A stretch of DNA of 63,559 nucleotides, from NCBI RefSeq assembly GCF_014842025.1, contig NZ_JACYUY010000007.1, positions 176,666-240,224 on the forward strand, read 5' to 3'. Source of the DNA: Massilia sp. CFBP 13721. GTDB taxonomy: Bacteria; Pseudomonadota; Gammaproteobacteria; Burkholderiales; Burkholderiaceae_D. Within the stretch, counting starts at the first letter, position 1. Every line of letters starts with the position of its first letter. Below are positions 27,102 through 35,659 of the stretch, piece after piece. Made by a program: the position numbers and the translations under genes. The notes beneath the pieces are model-generated. The model worked only from the letters and a program-made list of their open reading frames with translations. It ran no database searches and was not told where the DNA came from.

Positions 27102-27145
27102 AACGCCATGTTATCAATTTTCGGGCTGAAAAGTCGGTTGTGCGC

Positions 27146-27159
27146 ATTTGCCCGCAAAT
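27146..27159. promoter_or_regulatory. Palindromic operator candidate in divergent promoter
   Basis: ATTTGC-CC-GCAAAT is a perfect 6-2-6 palindrome about 45 bp upstream of the LysR start. A further GCAAAT half-site follows at 27171. It sits in the only AT-rich intergenic segment between the regulator and the cluster it faces. It is offered as a LysR binding site by position and symmetry only. Confidence 0.4.
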
Positions 27160-27338
27160 TTAGACTCACTGCAAATAAAAAAATTATAAGAAGAGCGTCT
27201 CCATTCACCACCCGATTATTTTCATCCATTTTTAAATGAGATGAAAATAGCCTGAAGGATGGTGAATTTAGACAATTGGAATTGATAGCCAATTGTCCAG
27301 CGCTTTATCCATATTCAAAAGCAGTAGAGGAGACAAAC

Positions 27339-28658
27339 ATGATCAAGTTTAACACCACGCCCAAAGACGATGCGATGTGCGGCTGGTATCACACCGCCCC
27401 CGCACGCCAGGCCAAGCCGGCACACAGCGGCGAGAAAACGGCGCGCTGGGCAGTCGTGGGCGCCGGATTCACCGGCCTGGCCGCTGCGCGCCAATTGGCT
27501 TTGCATTATCCGGACGATGAAATCGTGCTGGTCGACGCCCAGGAAGTCGGCTTCGGCACCTCGGGCCGCAATGCCGGCTTCGCCATCGACCTGCCGCACG
27601 ATATCGGCGCCGACGACTATATCGGCGACATTGCCATCGCCCGCAGCACCCTCAAGCTCAACCGGCTCGGGCAGACCATTCTCCATGGCCTGGTCGAACA
27701 GCACGCGATCGATTGCCACATGCGCCCCAGCGGCAAATACCAGGCCGCCGTCGAGCCGCGCGGCATTGCCGTGCTCGACGCCTACCGGCGCGGCCTGGAC
27801 AAGCTGGGCGAACCGTATGAGGTCATTGACGGCAAGGATTTGCCCGAACACATCGGCACGTCGTTCTACCGCCAAGGGCTGTTCACGCCGGGCACCATGC
27901 TGCTCCAGCCCTCCGCCCTGGTCAAGGGCCTGGCCGACAGCCTGTCGGCCAACGTCACGCTGTACGAAAACACGGCGATCACCACGGTGGACTACGGCGA
28001 CAAGGTGACCCTCGGCCACGCCCGCGGCCGCATCGTTACCGACAAGCTGGTATTGGCGAATAACGCCTTTGGCGCCCGCTTCGGCTTCCTGAAGCAAACG
28101 GTGCTGCCGATGTATCTCTACGCCAGCCTGTCGCGCCCGCTCACCGAAGCCGAACAGGCGCAGCTGGGCGGCAAGCCGTTCTGGGGCGTGATCCCCGCCG
28201 ACCCCTTCGGCAGTACGGTGCGCCGTACCCACGACAACCGCATCCTGGTGCGCAACAGCTTCAGCTTCAACCCGGACCAGCAATCGAAGCCGTATTGCCT
28301 GGAACGCTTTGCGCGCAAGCACCGCCTGTCCTTCCAGCGGCGCTTCCCGATGCTGCCGGACGTCGGCTTCGACTACACCTGGAGCGGCTCGCTGGCGCTT
28401 ACCCAGAACCACAACGGCTTCTTCGGCCAGCTGGCGCCGAACGTGTATGGCGCGCTGTTCTGCAACGGCCTGGGCATCACCCGCGGCACGGTCACCGGCA
28501 CCTTGCTGGCAGACATGATTGCCGGCGAACGCCATGAATTGATCGATTTTCTGTTGTCCAGTTCCGGCCCCAACCGGCTGCCTCCGGAACCCTTCCTGTC
28601 CGCCGGCGTGAATGCCACGCTCTGGTGGGGGCAGCGCAAGGCCGGCCAGGAAAGCTGA
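27339..28658 (+). CDS. FAD-dependent amine/amino-acid oxidoreductase (DAO family)
   Basis: 439 residues. The N-terminal dinucleotide-binding motif is VVGAGFTGLAAARQLALHY near residues 40-58, followed by the FAD-contact segment VGFGTSGRNAGFAID near 75-88. This is typical of the DadA/PuuB branch that oxidises amines, D-amino acids or imino acids. The C-terminal substrate/FAD domain ends with FCNGLGITRGTVTGTLLAD. The start at 27339 is chosen from GAGGAGA 6 bases upstream and the family-like N-terminus; the frame opens further at 27276. It is the first gene of a six-gene run facing a LysR gene. The product of such oxidation is an imine or aldehyde, matching the DapA-like lyase and aldehyde dehydrogenase downstream. 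Confidence 0.85.
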   Translation: MIKFNTTPKDDAMCGWYHTAPARQAKPAHSGEKTARWAVVGAGFTGLAAARQLALHYPDDEIVLVDAQEVGFGTSGRNAGFAIDLPHDIGADDYIGDIAIARSTLKLNRLGQTILHGLVEQHAIDCHMRPSGKYQAAVEPRGIAVLDAYRRGLDKLGEPYEVIDGKDLPEHIGTSFYRQGLFTPGTMLLQPSALVKGLADSLSANVTLYENTAITTVDYGDKVTLGHARGRIVTDKLVLANNAFGARFGFLKQTVLPMYLYASLSRPLTEAEQAQLGGKPFWGVIPADPFGSTVRRTHDNRILVRNSFSFNPDQQSKPYCLERFARKHRLSFQRRFPMLPDVGFDYTWSGSLALTQNHNGFFGQLAPNVYGALFCNGLGITRGTVTGTLLADMIAGERHELIDFLLSSSGPNRLPPEPFLSAGVNATLWWGQRKAGQES

Positions 28659-28799
28659 TGTTGATTATCCAAACCAAGCAGTAAACCGTCTGCGCGCCAC
28701 CAGCCATTATAAATAATTAAGAGCTTGTCGAATTACACCCGTGATTCGAAAAGACTTTTGGGGCATGCGGAATCATTCATATAACAGGAGACATCTGCC

Positions 28800-30155
28800 A
28801 TGACGAACAACGATATACCAGTTAATAATAGTCCGCGCATATACATCGAAGACGTGCCACTCAATGGATTCCACCAATTGATGACCTTGCGCGCGGGCGG
28901 CGGATGGATTCTCGATGGTTATATCCTGAGTATTATCGGCGTCGCCATCGTGCAGTTTTCCGATTATCTGAAATTCGACTCGTTCTGGCAGGGCATGGTG
29001 GCCGCGTCGGCCATGCTGGGCACTTTCTGCAGCGGTTTCCTCGGTGGCTGGCTGACCGACAAGGTCGGACGGCGGCGCCTGTTTTTCGTCGGTCCCATCC
29101 TGTTCATTGCCGGTTCGGTCGGCTCGCTCTGGGTCGAGTCCGGCATGGCCTTGTTCATCCTGCGCTTCCTGGTCGGCATGGGCGTCGGCCTCGAATACCC
29201 GGTGGCCGGTTCGCTGCTGACCGAATTCCTGCCGCAAAAGAACCGGGGGCCGCGCCTGGCCGGACTGACCATCCTGTGGTTCATCGGCGCCGCGCTGTCT
29301 TACATGGTCGGCAATTTCATCCTGGCGCGCGGTGGCGACGATGCCTGGCGCCTGGTGCTGGCCAGTTCCGCGGTGCTCGGCGTGCTGCTGTTGCTGGTCC
29401 GTCTGGGAACGCCCGAATCCCCGCGCTGGCTGGTGAGCAAGGGGCGCCATGCCGAGGCCGACCGCGTCATCAAGAAGGTGTATGGTCCCACGTTTTCGAT
29501 CGCCAACCTGCCGCCGCAGGGTGCGGACAAGAAGGTGTCGCTGGGTGACTTGCTGCACTCCCGGTACGGCAAGCGCATGCTGTTCGTGATCGTGTTCTGG
29601 ACCGCCGCCGTGGTGCCGATGTTCGCCGTGTATTCCTTCGCGCCGGTCGTCTTGCAGGCGTTGAACCTGAAGGGCAACTGGGCCGCCTACGGCTCGGTGC
29701 TCATTACCCTGCTGTTCGTGGTCGGCTGCGTGATCGCCACCCGCCTGATCGACACCATGGGCCGCCGCCCGCTCGTCATCCACAGCTTCCTGTGGTCGAG
29801 CCTGGCGCTGCTGGGCCTGGGCGCCTTTTCGAACGGTTCGGAGATTCCGGTGCTGCTGATGTTCGGCGCCTATGCGCTCTTCATCGGCGGCGCCCAGGTG
29901 CTGGAACTGGTCTACCCGAACGAACTGTTCCCGACCGAGATCCGCGCCTTCGCCGTCGGCATCGGCTCGTCGATGACCCGCGTCGGTTCCGCCATCGGCA
30001 CCTGGCTGGTGCCGGTGTCCCTCCTCAACATCGGCATCGGCAACACCATGTACGCCGCCGCCGCGGTGTCGATCGTCGGCCTGGTCGCCTCGATCCTGCT
30101 GGCGCCCGAAACGCGCGGCATGAGCCTGGAACAGGCGGCCTCGCTCAAGCGCTAA
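28800..30155 (+). CDS. MFS transporter (sugar/organic-acid porter type)
   Basis: 451 residues with about twelve membrane helices. The MFS signature GGWLTDKVGRRRLFFVG is near residue 80 (loop 2-3), LRFLVGMGVGLEYPVAGSLL is near 121, PESPRWLVSKGRHAEA follows helix 6 near 203, and the second-half RXGRR-like motif DTMGRRPLVI is near 320. It ends LAPETRGMSLEQAASL, a sugar-porter-like PETRG tail. It is probably a proton-coupled importer for the substrate of the cluster. It follows the oxidase by 141 bp and precedes the DapA-like gene by 31 bp, all on one strand. An upstream AACAGGAGA serves as the ribosome binding site. Confidence 0.9.
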   Translation: MTNNDIPVNNSPRIYIEDVPLNGFHQLMTLRAGGGWILDGYILSIIGVAIVQFSDYLKFDSFWQGMVAASAMLGTFCSGFLGGWLTDKVGRRRLFFVGPILFIAGSVGSLWVESGMALFILRFLVGMGVGLEYPVAGSLLTEFLPQKNRGPRLAGLTILWFIGAALSYMVGNFILARGGDDAWRLVLASSAVLGVLLLLVRLGTPESPRWLVSKGRHAEADRVIKKVYGPTFSIANLPPQGADKKVSLGDLLHSRYGKRMLFVIVFWTAAVVPMFAVYSFAPVVLQALNLKGNWAAYGSVLITLLFVVGCVIATRLIDTMGRRPLVIHSFLWSSLALLGLGAFSNGSEIPVLLMFGAYALFIGGAQVLELVYPNELFPTEIRAFAVGIGSSMTRVGSAIGTWLVPVSLLNIGIGNTMYAAAAVSIVGLVASILLAPETRGMSLEQAASLKR

Positions 30156-30186
30156 TTCATCTTCAATCCACATCAGAGAGATCATC

Positions 30187-31095
30187 ATGACATTCGAAGG
30201 CATCTATACCCCCGCGATCACGCCCCTCGACGCCAACGGCGCCATCGACAAGGCGGCATTCGCCGACGTGCTGGAATACCTGATCGAGCAAGGCATCCAC
30301 GGCATCATCATCGCGGGTTCGACCGGCGAGTATTACGCCCACACCACGCAGGAACGTATCGAACTTGCCAGCTATGCCAAGCAGGTGATCGGCACCCGTT
30401 CGCAGCTTATCGTCGGCACCGGCGCAGTCCGTACCGAAGAATCAGTGGAGTACGCAAAACTGGCGCGAGAGATCCGGGCCGACGCCATCCTGGTGGGTAC
30501 GCCGCCCTACGCGCTGCCGACCGAGCAGGAAAATGCGGCGCACGCGCTGGCGATCGATCAGGCTGCCGGCCTGCCGGTCATGCTGTACAACTATCCGGGC
30601 CGCATGGGCATGTCGATGGGCCGCGAATTCTTCCGCATCGTCACGGCGGCGTCCGACAACTTCGTCGCGATCAAGGAAAGCTCGGGATCGACCGCGCAAC
30701 TGCACATGCTGGCGCGCGAATTCCCCGGCATTGGTCTCTCGTGCGGCTGGGACGACATGGCCCTCGAATTCTTCGCCTGGGGCGCGCGCAGCTGGGTCTG
30801 CGCCGGCTCGAATTTCCTGCCGCGCGAGCACGTCGCCCTGTACCAGGCCTGCGCCATCGACAAGGATTTCGACAAGGGCCGCCGCATCATGGCGGCCATG
30901 CTGCCGCTGATGGATTATCTCGAAGGCGGCAAGTTCGTGCAGTCGATCAAGCACGGCTGCGCGCTGGCTGGCCTGCGTCCGGGCGGCGTGCGCCTGCCGC
31001 TGCAGGGTCTCGATGAAACCGAGGGCGCGACATTGCAGGCCGTCGTCGCCCAGCTCAAGGCCGACGTGGCCGCCATCGTCGGAGGGACCGCCTGA
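30187..31095 (+). CDS. DapA-family (dihydrodipicolinate synthase-like) lyase/deaminase
   Basis: 302 residues forming a complete N-acetylneuraminate-lyase/DapA TIM barrel. Visible are IIIAGSTGEYYAHTT (substrate-carboxylate loop near 40-54), TPPYALP with Tyr108, the catalytic YNYPGRMG with Tyr134 and Arg139, and the Schiff-base lysine in AIKESSG at about 163. Family members include DapA, NanA, KdgD and the pyrroline-4-hydroxy-2-carboxylate deaminase of hydroxyproline breakdown. Placement between an FAD oxidase and an aldehyde dehydrogenase makes a catabolic deaminase or aldolase much more likely than lysine biosynthesis. The stop overlaps the start of the dehydrogenase gene by one base (TGATG), so translation is coupled. 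Confidence 0.88.
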   Translation: MTFEGIYTPAITPLDANGAIDKAAFADVLEYLIEQGIHGIIIAGSTGEYYAHTTQERIELASYAKQVIGTRSQLIVGTGAVRTEESVEYAKLAREIRADAILVGTPPYALPTEQENAAHALAIDQAAGLPVMLYNYPGRMGMSMGREFFRIVTAASDNFVAIKESSGSTAQLHMLAREFPGIGLSCGWDDMALEFFAWGARSWVCAGSNFLPREHVALYQACAIDKDFDKGRRIMAAMLPLMDYLEGGKFVQSIKHGCALAGLRPGGVRLPLQGLDETEGATLQAVVAQLKADVAAIVGGTA

Positions 31096-32588
31096 TGGCC
31101 GCCGAACTCTTAAGCGCTGCCGCATACGCGGCCCTCGCCGACAACATCGCACTGCCGACTCAGGCCTTTGTCGATGGCGCCTTCCGCCCCGCCTTGTCGG
31201 GCGAGACTTTCGCGACCACCAATCCGGCCACCGGCAAGGTACTGGCGCAGATCGCCGCTTGCGGCCCTGAAGACGTGGACGTGGCCGTCACCCGCGCCAA
31301 GGCGGCCTTCGAAGATGGCCGCTGGAGCGATCTGGCCCCAAGCGCGCGCAAGCAGACCTTGCTGCGCTTTGCCGACCTGCTCGAGCAGCACGCGCACGAA
31401 TTGGCGGTCATGGAAAGCCTCGACAGCGGCAAGCCGATCCGCGAATGCCAGCTCACCGACGTGCCCGAAACGATCCACACCATCCGCTGGCATGCGGAAC
31501 TGATCGACAAGATCTACGACGCCACGGCGCCGGTCGGCTCCAACGCGCTGGCGCTGGTCGTGCGCGAACCGATCGGCGTGGTCGGCCTGGTCCTGCCGTG
31601 GAATTTTCCGCTCTTGATGCTGGCCTGGAAGATCGGCCCATCGCTGGCGGCGGGCTGCTCGATCGTCGTCAAGCCGGCTAAGGAAACCACCTTGACCGCG
31701 CTGCGCGTGGCCGAACTGGCGGACCAGGCCGGCGTGCCCGCCGGCGTGTTCAACGTGTTGCCGGGCGGCGGACGCGAAGTGGGCGAGCCGCTGGGCCGCC
31801 ACCGCGACGTCGCCATGGTCAGTTTTACCGGCTCGACCGCCACCGGCCGCCTGTTCCTGCACTACGCGGCCGAGTCCAACCTCAAGCGCGTGGTGCTCGA
31901 ATGCGGCGGCAAGAACCCGGCCGTGGTGCTGGACGACGTGGAGGACCTCGACACGGTGGCCCGGCACCTGGTCGCCGGCGCGTTCTGGAACATGGGCCAG
32001 AACTGTTCGGCCTCGTCGCGCCTGATCGTCCACGAGCGCATCAAGGCGTCCCTGCTGGAACGCGTCGGCGCGGCCATGCGCGAATGGAAGATGGGCAATC
32101 CACTCGACCCGGACAACCGCCTCGGCGCCATGGTCAGCAAGGCCCATTTCGACAAGGTGCGTTCCTACCTCGATCAGGCCGCGGCGGAAAAGCTGACGGT
32201 GGCCTTTGGCGGCGCGACCGAGGAGGGCGTCTACGTACAGCCGACCGTGGTCGACGGCGTCGGGCAGGGCAGCGTCCTGTTCCAGGAAGAGATCTTCGGC
32301 CCGGTGCTGTCGGTGACGACCTTCACCGATGTCGACGAAGCCATCGCCCTGGCCAACGATTCGGTGTATGGTCTGGCCGCCTCGGTGTACACGGACGACC
32401 TGCGCAGCGCCATCAAAGTGGCGCGCGCGATCCGCGCCGGCGTGGTCACGGTGAACTGCTTCGGCGAAGGCGACGTCACGACGCCGTTCGGCGGCTACAA
32501 GGAGTCCGGCTTCGGCGGCCGCGACAAATCCCAGTGGGCGCACGACCAGTACACCGAGATCAAGACCATCTGGATCGACGCAACCTGA
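31095..32588 (+). CDS. NAD(P)-dependent aldehyde dehydrogenase (PuuC-like)
   Basis: 497 residues with the full ALDH fold. NAD-binding segments are GLVLPWNFPLLMLAWKIGP near 159-177, VVKPAKETT near 191 and FTGSTATGRL near 244. The general base is in VLECGGKNPAV (Glu near 266) and the catalytic cysteine in GAFWNMGQNCSASSRL (Cys near 304). FGPVLSVTTF and the terminal PFGGYKESGFGGRD are present. Length and sequence resemble PuuC and related gamma-aminobutyraldehyde or semialdehyde dehydrogenases (about 495 residues). It oxidises the aldehyde released in the pathway to the acid. The start overlaps the DapA-like gene (TGATG); the YddG-type gene follows after 20 bp. Confidence 0.9.
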   Translation: MAAELLSAAAYAALADNIALPTQAFVDGAFRPALSGETFATTNPATGKVLAQIAACGPEDVDVAVTRAKAAFEDGRWSDLAPSARKQTLLRFADLLEQHAHELAVMESLDSGKPIRECQLTDVPETIHTIRWHAELIDKIYDATAPVGSNALALVVREPIGVVGLVLPWNFPLLMLAWKIGPSLAAGCSIVVKPAKETTLTALRVAELADQAGVPAGVFNVLPGGGREVGEPLGRHRDVAMVSFTGSTATGRLFLHYAAESNLKRVVLECGGKNPAVVLDDVEDLDTVARHLVAGAFWNMGQNCSASSRLIVHERIKASLLERVGAAMREWKMGNPLDPDNRLGAMVSKAHFDKVRSYLDQAAAEKLTVAFGGATEEGVYVQPTVVDGVGQGSVLFQEEIFGPVLSVTTFTDVDEAIALANDSVYGLAASVYTDDLRSAIKVARAIRAGVVTVNCFGEGDVTTPFGGYKESGFGGRDKSQWAHDQYTEIKTIWIDAT

Positions 32589-32608
32589 TTGACTGAACTG
32601 ACCGAACC

Positions 32609-33514
32609 ATGAAAAACACGAACAAGGCGACCATGATCGGCCTGGTGGCCGTCCTGCTGTGGAGCTCGATCGTCGGCCTGATCCGCAGCGTCAGCGACCA
32701 CCTGAGCCCGACCGGTGGGGCCGCCATGATGTACAGCGTGGCCTCGGTCTTCCTGCTGCTGTCGGTCGGCCACGTCAGGCTGCGCGACTTCCCGCGCCGC
32801 TACTTGGCCTGGGGCAGCCTGCTGTTCGTGACCTACGAACTGTGCCTGTCGCTCTCGATCGGCTACGCCCATAGCGCGCGCCAGGCCATCGAGGTGGGCA
32901 TGGTGAATTACCTGTGGCCCACCTTCACCATCGTCGCGGCGATCCTGTTCAACCGCCAGAAGACCAACCTGCTGATCGTGCCGGGCTTCCTGCTGTCGAT
33001 CGTCGGCATCTGCTGGGTGCTGGGCGGCGAACAGGGCTTCGACCTGGCCGGCATGCTGGACAACGTGCGCGACAACCCGCTCAGCTATGGCCTGGCCTTT
33101 GCGGGGGCGCTGATCTGGGCGGCGTATTGCACGGTGACGGCGCGCATCGCCGGCGGCAAGAACGGCGTGACGCTGTTCTTCATCCTGGTATCGGCCAGTT
33201 TGTGGATCAAGTACCTGCTCGAGGGCGGGGGCGCCATGGACTTCAGCTTCGATGCCATCGTCTACCTGCTGCTGGCCGCCGGCGCCATGGGTTTTGGTTA
33301 CGGCGCCTGGAACGTCGGCATCTTGCACGGCAACGTCGCGATCCTGGCCGGTGCCTCGTATTTCATCCCGGTCTTTTCCGCGGCGCTGTCGGCGCTGCTG
33401 CTGCGCGCCCCGCTTTCGCTGGCCTTCTGGCAGGGCGCCGCCATGGTGAGCGGCGGCGCCATCCTGTGCTGGCTGGCGACGCGCGCAAAGCGCGCCGAGC
33501 GCGTCGCCGCCTAG
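32609..33514 (+). CDS. yddG: YddG-type DMT/EamA exporter
   Basis: 301 residues with ten predicted helices in two EamA halves. The protein closely follows E. coli YddG: TMIGLVAVLLWSSIVGLIR at the N-terminus, QAIEVGMVNYLWPTFTIVAA near 92-111, ILFNRQKTNLLIVPG, LIWAAYCTVTARIA near 170, YGAWNVGILHGNVAILAG near 232, and the end FWQGAAMVSGGAILCWLATR. YddG exports aromatic amino acids and some toxic compounds in enterobacteria. Here it may export surplus substrate or an aromatic product of the cluster. It is cotranscribed with the dehydrogenase (20 bp) and followed by a porin gene at 97 bp. Confidence 0.88.
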   Translation: MKNTNKATMIGLVAVLLWSSIVGLIRSVSDHLSPTGGAAMMYSVASVFLLLSVGHVRLRDFPRRYLAWGSLLFVTYELCLSLSIGYAHSARQAIEVGMVNYLWPTFTIVAAILFNRQKTNLLIVPGFLLSIVGICWVLGGEQGFDLAGMLDNVRDNPLSYGLAFAGALIWAAYCTVTARIAGGKNGVTLFFILVSASLWIKYLLEGGGAMDFSFDAIVYLLLAAGAMGFGYGAWNVGILHGNVAILAGASYFIPVFSAALSALLLRAPLSLAFWQGAAMVSGGAILCWLATRAKRAERVAA

Positions 33515-33611
33515 CGTTTAGCTGCCCCTCGTCCCGGTCCTGAAGCCCGCCATCCAGAGAGGGCCGGGGCCACCCACGCCTGTGCGCGTGGGGCACCACA
33601 ATGGAGACAAC

Positions 33612-34589
33612 ATGAGAACCACGAACCAGCGGCGTTCGCTCGCCCGGACATTTGCCTTGGCATGCGCGCTGGCCCCGGCCGCGGCCTGGGGGCAGGGCGG
33701 CGTCAAGGTGTCGGGATTCATCGACGCCGGCATCTACCGTGACATCGACCAGGCCTGGAAGGTCGGCCCCATCCAGCGCAGCAATCTCGCCTTCAGCGGG
33801 GGCGAGGACCTGGGCGGCGGCGTTGCCTTCACCTTCAGGCTGAGCACGCGTTTCGAGACCGACACCGGCACCCTCGAAGAATCGAATAAACCGTTATGGC
33901 ACGACGAGGCTACGGTCGGCCTGACCGGCGCATTCGGTTCGATCCAGGTGGGCCGGCGCATGGATGCGCTGTACGCCAACGACTGGATCTTCGACCCCTG
34001 GAACTACTACGACCGCATCGCCTCGCCGGGCTGGGACCTGTGGCGCCGCAATTTCGCCTCCGACCCGACCGCCAACCGTGGCGGCACGCCGGACTGGGGA
34101 CGCCTCAACAACGGCATCTTCTACGATTCGCCCGACCTGGCCGGATTCACCCTGCACCTGAGCGGCTCGCCCGAATCCGCGCCGGGGGACCGCAACAAGG
34201 CCTTGATGACGGCGCTGCGCTACCAGCACGCCAACGGCGCCGCCATGATCGCGCGCGGCCGCAACAGTGCCGGCGATACGGTCAGTTTCGTCGGACTCAA
34301 GCTGATCCGGTCGGCATGGAGCGTGATGGGCGGGTATGACCTGAGCAAGTCCGGCGCGTCGACCGCCAGGGCGCTGACGCTGGGCGCCAGCGTCAATGTT
34401 GGCCCGATGACGTACCGGGCGGGCGTCGGCCGCGTCGACGTCGATGGCGTCAGGGAGGAAAAGATGCTGGGGCTGGGCGTCAAGCGGGCGCTGTCCAAAC
34501 GGACGAGCGTGTATGCCGACTTCGCGCGCAAGGTGTATCCGGCGCGTGCGGCGTCGACGTATGGCGTGGGTATGGTGCACACGTTCTGA
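33612..34589 (+). CDS. Gram-negative porin (outer-membrane, trimeric type)
   Basis: 325 residues. The signal peptide (LARTFALACALAPAAAWGQG, cleavage near 28) is followed by GVKVSGFIDAGIYRDID, the first strand of Burkholderiales/Neisseria porins, with typical SNLAFSGGEDLGGGVAFTF and FRLSTRFETDTG. Alternating strands run to the C-terminal VGMVHTF with a terminal Phe required for BAM insertion. It is shorter than the usual 350-400 residues, so some loops are trimmed. AATGGAGACAAC precedes the ATG. It is last in the run of six co-directional genes and may admit the substrate of the cluster, though the 97-bp gap allows its own promoter. Confidence 0.87.
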   Translation: MRTTNQRRSLARTFALACALAPAAAWGQGGVKVSGFIDAGIYRDIDQAWKVGPIQRSNLAFSGGEDLGGGVAFTFRLSTRFETDTGTLEESNKPLWHDEATVGLTGAFGSIQVGRRMDALYANDWIFDPWNYYDRIASPGWDLWRRNFASDPTANRGGTPDWGRLNNGIFYDSPDLAGFTLHLSGSPESAPGDRNKALMTALRYQHANGAAMIARGRNSAGDTVSFVGLKLIRSAWSVMGGYDLSKSGASTARALTLGASVNVGPMTYRAGVGRVDVDGVREEKMLGLGVKRALSKRTSVYADFARKVYPARAASTYGVGMVHTF

Positions 34590-34610
34590 CGGCCAGGGTC
34601 GGCTTCGGGT

Positions 34611-34715
34611 CGATTTCGGCTGGTCGTGACAGTGTGTGATTTTTCTGGCCTGGCAAGATGCTATGCTGGGTCCGACGGTCGGGTTCGGCCAGGAGAACAG
34701 AACAAGGAGCGCCGC
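34611..34715 (+). promoter_or_regulatory. Repeated leader, copy A (upstream of Sel1-like gene)
   Basis: Contains CGATTTCGGCTGGTCGTGACAG, then GATTTTTCTGGCC, then TGCTATGCTGG and CCGACGGTCGGGTTCGGCCAGGAG before the next start. The TGCTATGCT part fits an extended -10 promoter. The same blocks in the same order occur at 35511 (copy B) and 43503 (copy C), each directly before a different small accessory gene. Confidence 0.55.
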
Positions 34716-35477
34716 ATGCGCGCAAGATCGAAACTGTTTACGGCTGTCCTGGCGAGTGCCCTGTCATGCGCAGCCGTTGCAAACGACGATCTCGCCTACG
34801 AAAACTGGTTGATCCGCGTCGGCGACTACAAAACGCTCGCCCATTCCTGGCGTGGCGAAGCCATGTCGGGCGATGCGGAAAAGCAGGAGCGCCTGGCCGA
34901 TTTGCTCCTCGGTCCGCATGCGCGCGCAGCGAAAGCCCAGCCCTACGAAGGTATTCAATTGTTGTTTCGGGCAGCGATCAGTGGACGGCGTACGGCCATG
35001 CAGCGTCTTGGCGCTGCACTGGACAAGGGCGCATCTGGACTCGCCAAGCGTCCTGACGCAGCGCGATGCTGGTCACGTGCCCCCACAAGTTTCGAAGCGC
35101 GCCTCGCTTGCGTCGAGCTGACCGATTTCGACGATGCCCGGGCGCGTATTCCCTGCACCGAGCTGGCGGTCATGGAAGCCAGGGAGCGTCCGGCTACCCG
35201 TGATGGCGCCGCCATGGCACAGCTCTGCCTGGCGAACAAGACGCCCGCGATCCTGGTGTTCGGGCTGCCGCCAAGCCGGCAGGACCTGAAGCGCGTCAGC
35301 GAATACACGCGGCACGGTATCGAATGGTCGATCACCGGGGACGTCTACGTTGAAGCGTTCGAGATGTTTCGGGAAAGGTTCAATCGGACCACCGTGGCGG
35401 CGCTCGAAGCAAGGCATGGACGCGGCTATCTGGACAGGCTGTCGAAGGAAATCGAGGCACGCGTGGCGCGCGACTAG
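34716..35477 (+). CDS. Secreted hypothetical protein with Sel1-like repeat region
   Basis: 253 residues with a Sec signal peptide (MRARSKLFTAVLASALSCAA, cleavage near residue 23). The middle has Sel1/TPR-like helices (GDAEKQERLADLLLGPHARA, then YEGIQLLFRAAISGRRTAMQRLGAAL, about residues 50-105). Two cysteines follow in ARCWSRAP and LACVELTDF. The C-terminal half (about 155-253) is not recognised. The start is chosen by AACAAGGAGC 8 bases upstream; the frame opens at 34626 inside the repeated leader. Function unknown; a periplasmic protein by its signal. It stands apart from the catabolic cluster and shares its leader with genes at 35660 and 43676. Confidence 0.65.
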   Translation: MRARSKLFTAVLASALSCAAVANDDLAYENWLIRVGDYKTLAHSWRGEAMSGDAEKQERLADLLLGPHARAAKAQPYEGIQLLFRAAISGRRTAMQRLGAALDKGASGLAKRPDAARCWSRAPTSFEARLACVELTDFDDARARIPCTELAVMEARERPATRDGAAMAQLCLANKTPAILVFGLPPSRQDLKRVSEYTRHGIEWSITGDVYVEAFEMFRERFNRTTVAALEARHGRGYLDRLSKEIEARVARD

Positions 35478-35510
35478 GTGAAGACGGCTGTTCTCCGTTG
35501 AGCCATGAGC

Positions 35511-35600
35511 CGATTTCGGCCGGTCGTAGCAGTGAGCGATTTTCGGCCTGGCGCGATGCGATGCCTAGTCAGGGACGAGAACGGCGAGTCACAACAAGCA
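35511..35600 (+). promoter_or_regulatory. Repeated leader, copy B (degenerate)
   Basis: Starts CGATTTCGGCCGGTCGTAGCAG and continues GATTTTCGGCCTGGC, nearly identical to copy A for the first 45 bases. The -10-like block has decayed (TGCGATGCC instead of TGCTATGCT). It lies before the chimeric DUF4349 gene, inside the open frame that extends upstream to 35498, which argues against that upstream start. Confidence 0.5.
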
Positions 35601-35659
35601 GCAACTGGATCAGGGGCGGATGTTCCGAGATCCATCACATTATCTATAGCGAAGGCGAA

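Noticed and set aside
27339..32588. Naming the cluster as puuB/puuC putrescine or as hydroxyproline catabolism
   Set aside because: Oxidase and dehydrogenase are PuuB/PuuC-like, but glutamyl-putrescine ligase and hydrolase are missing. The DapA-like gene suggests an imine route, but the epimerase is missing. The substrate is left open.
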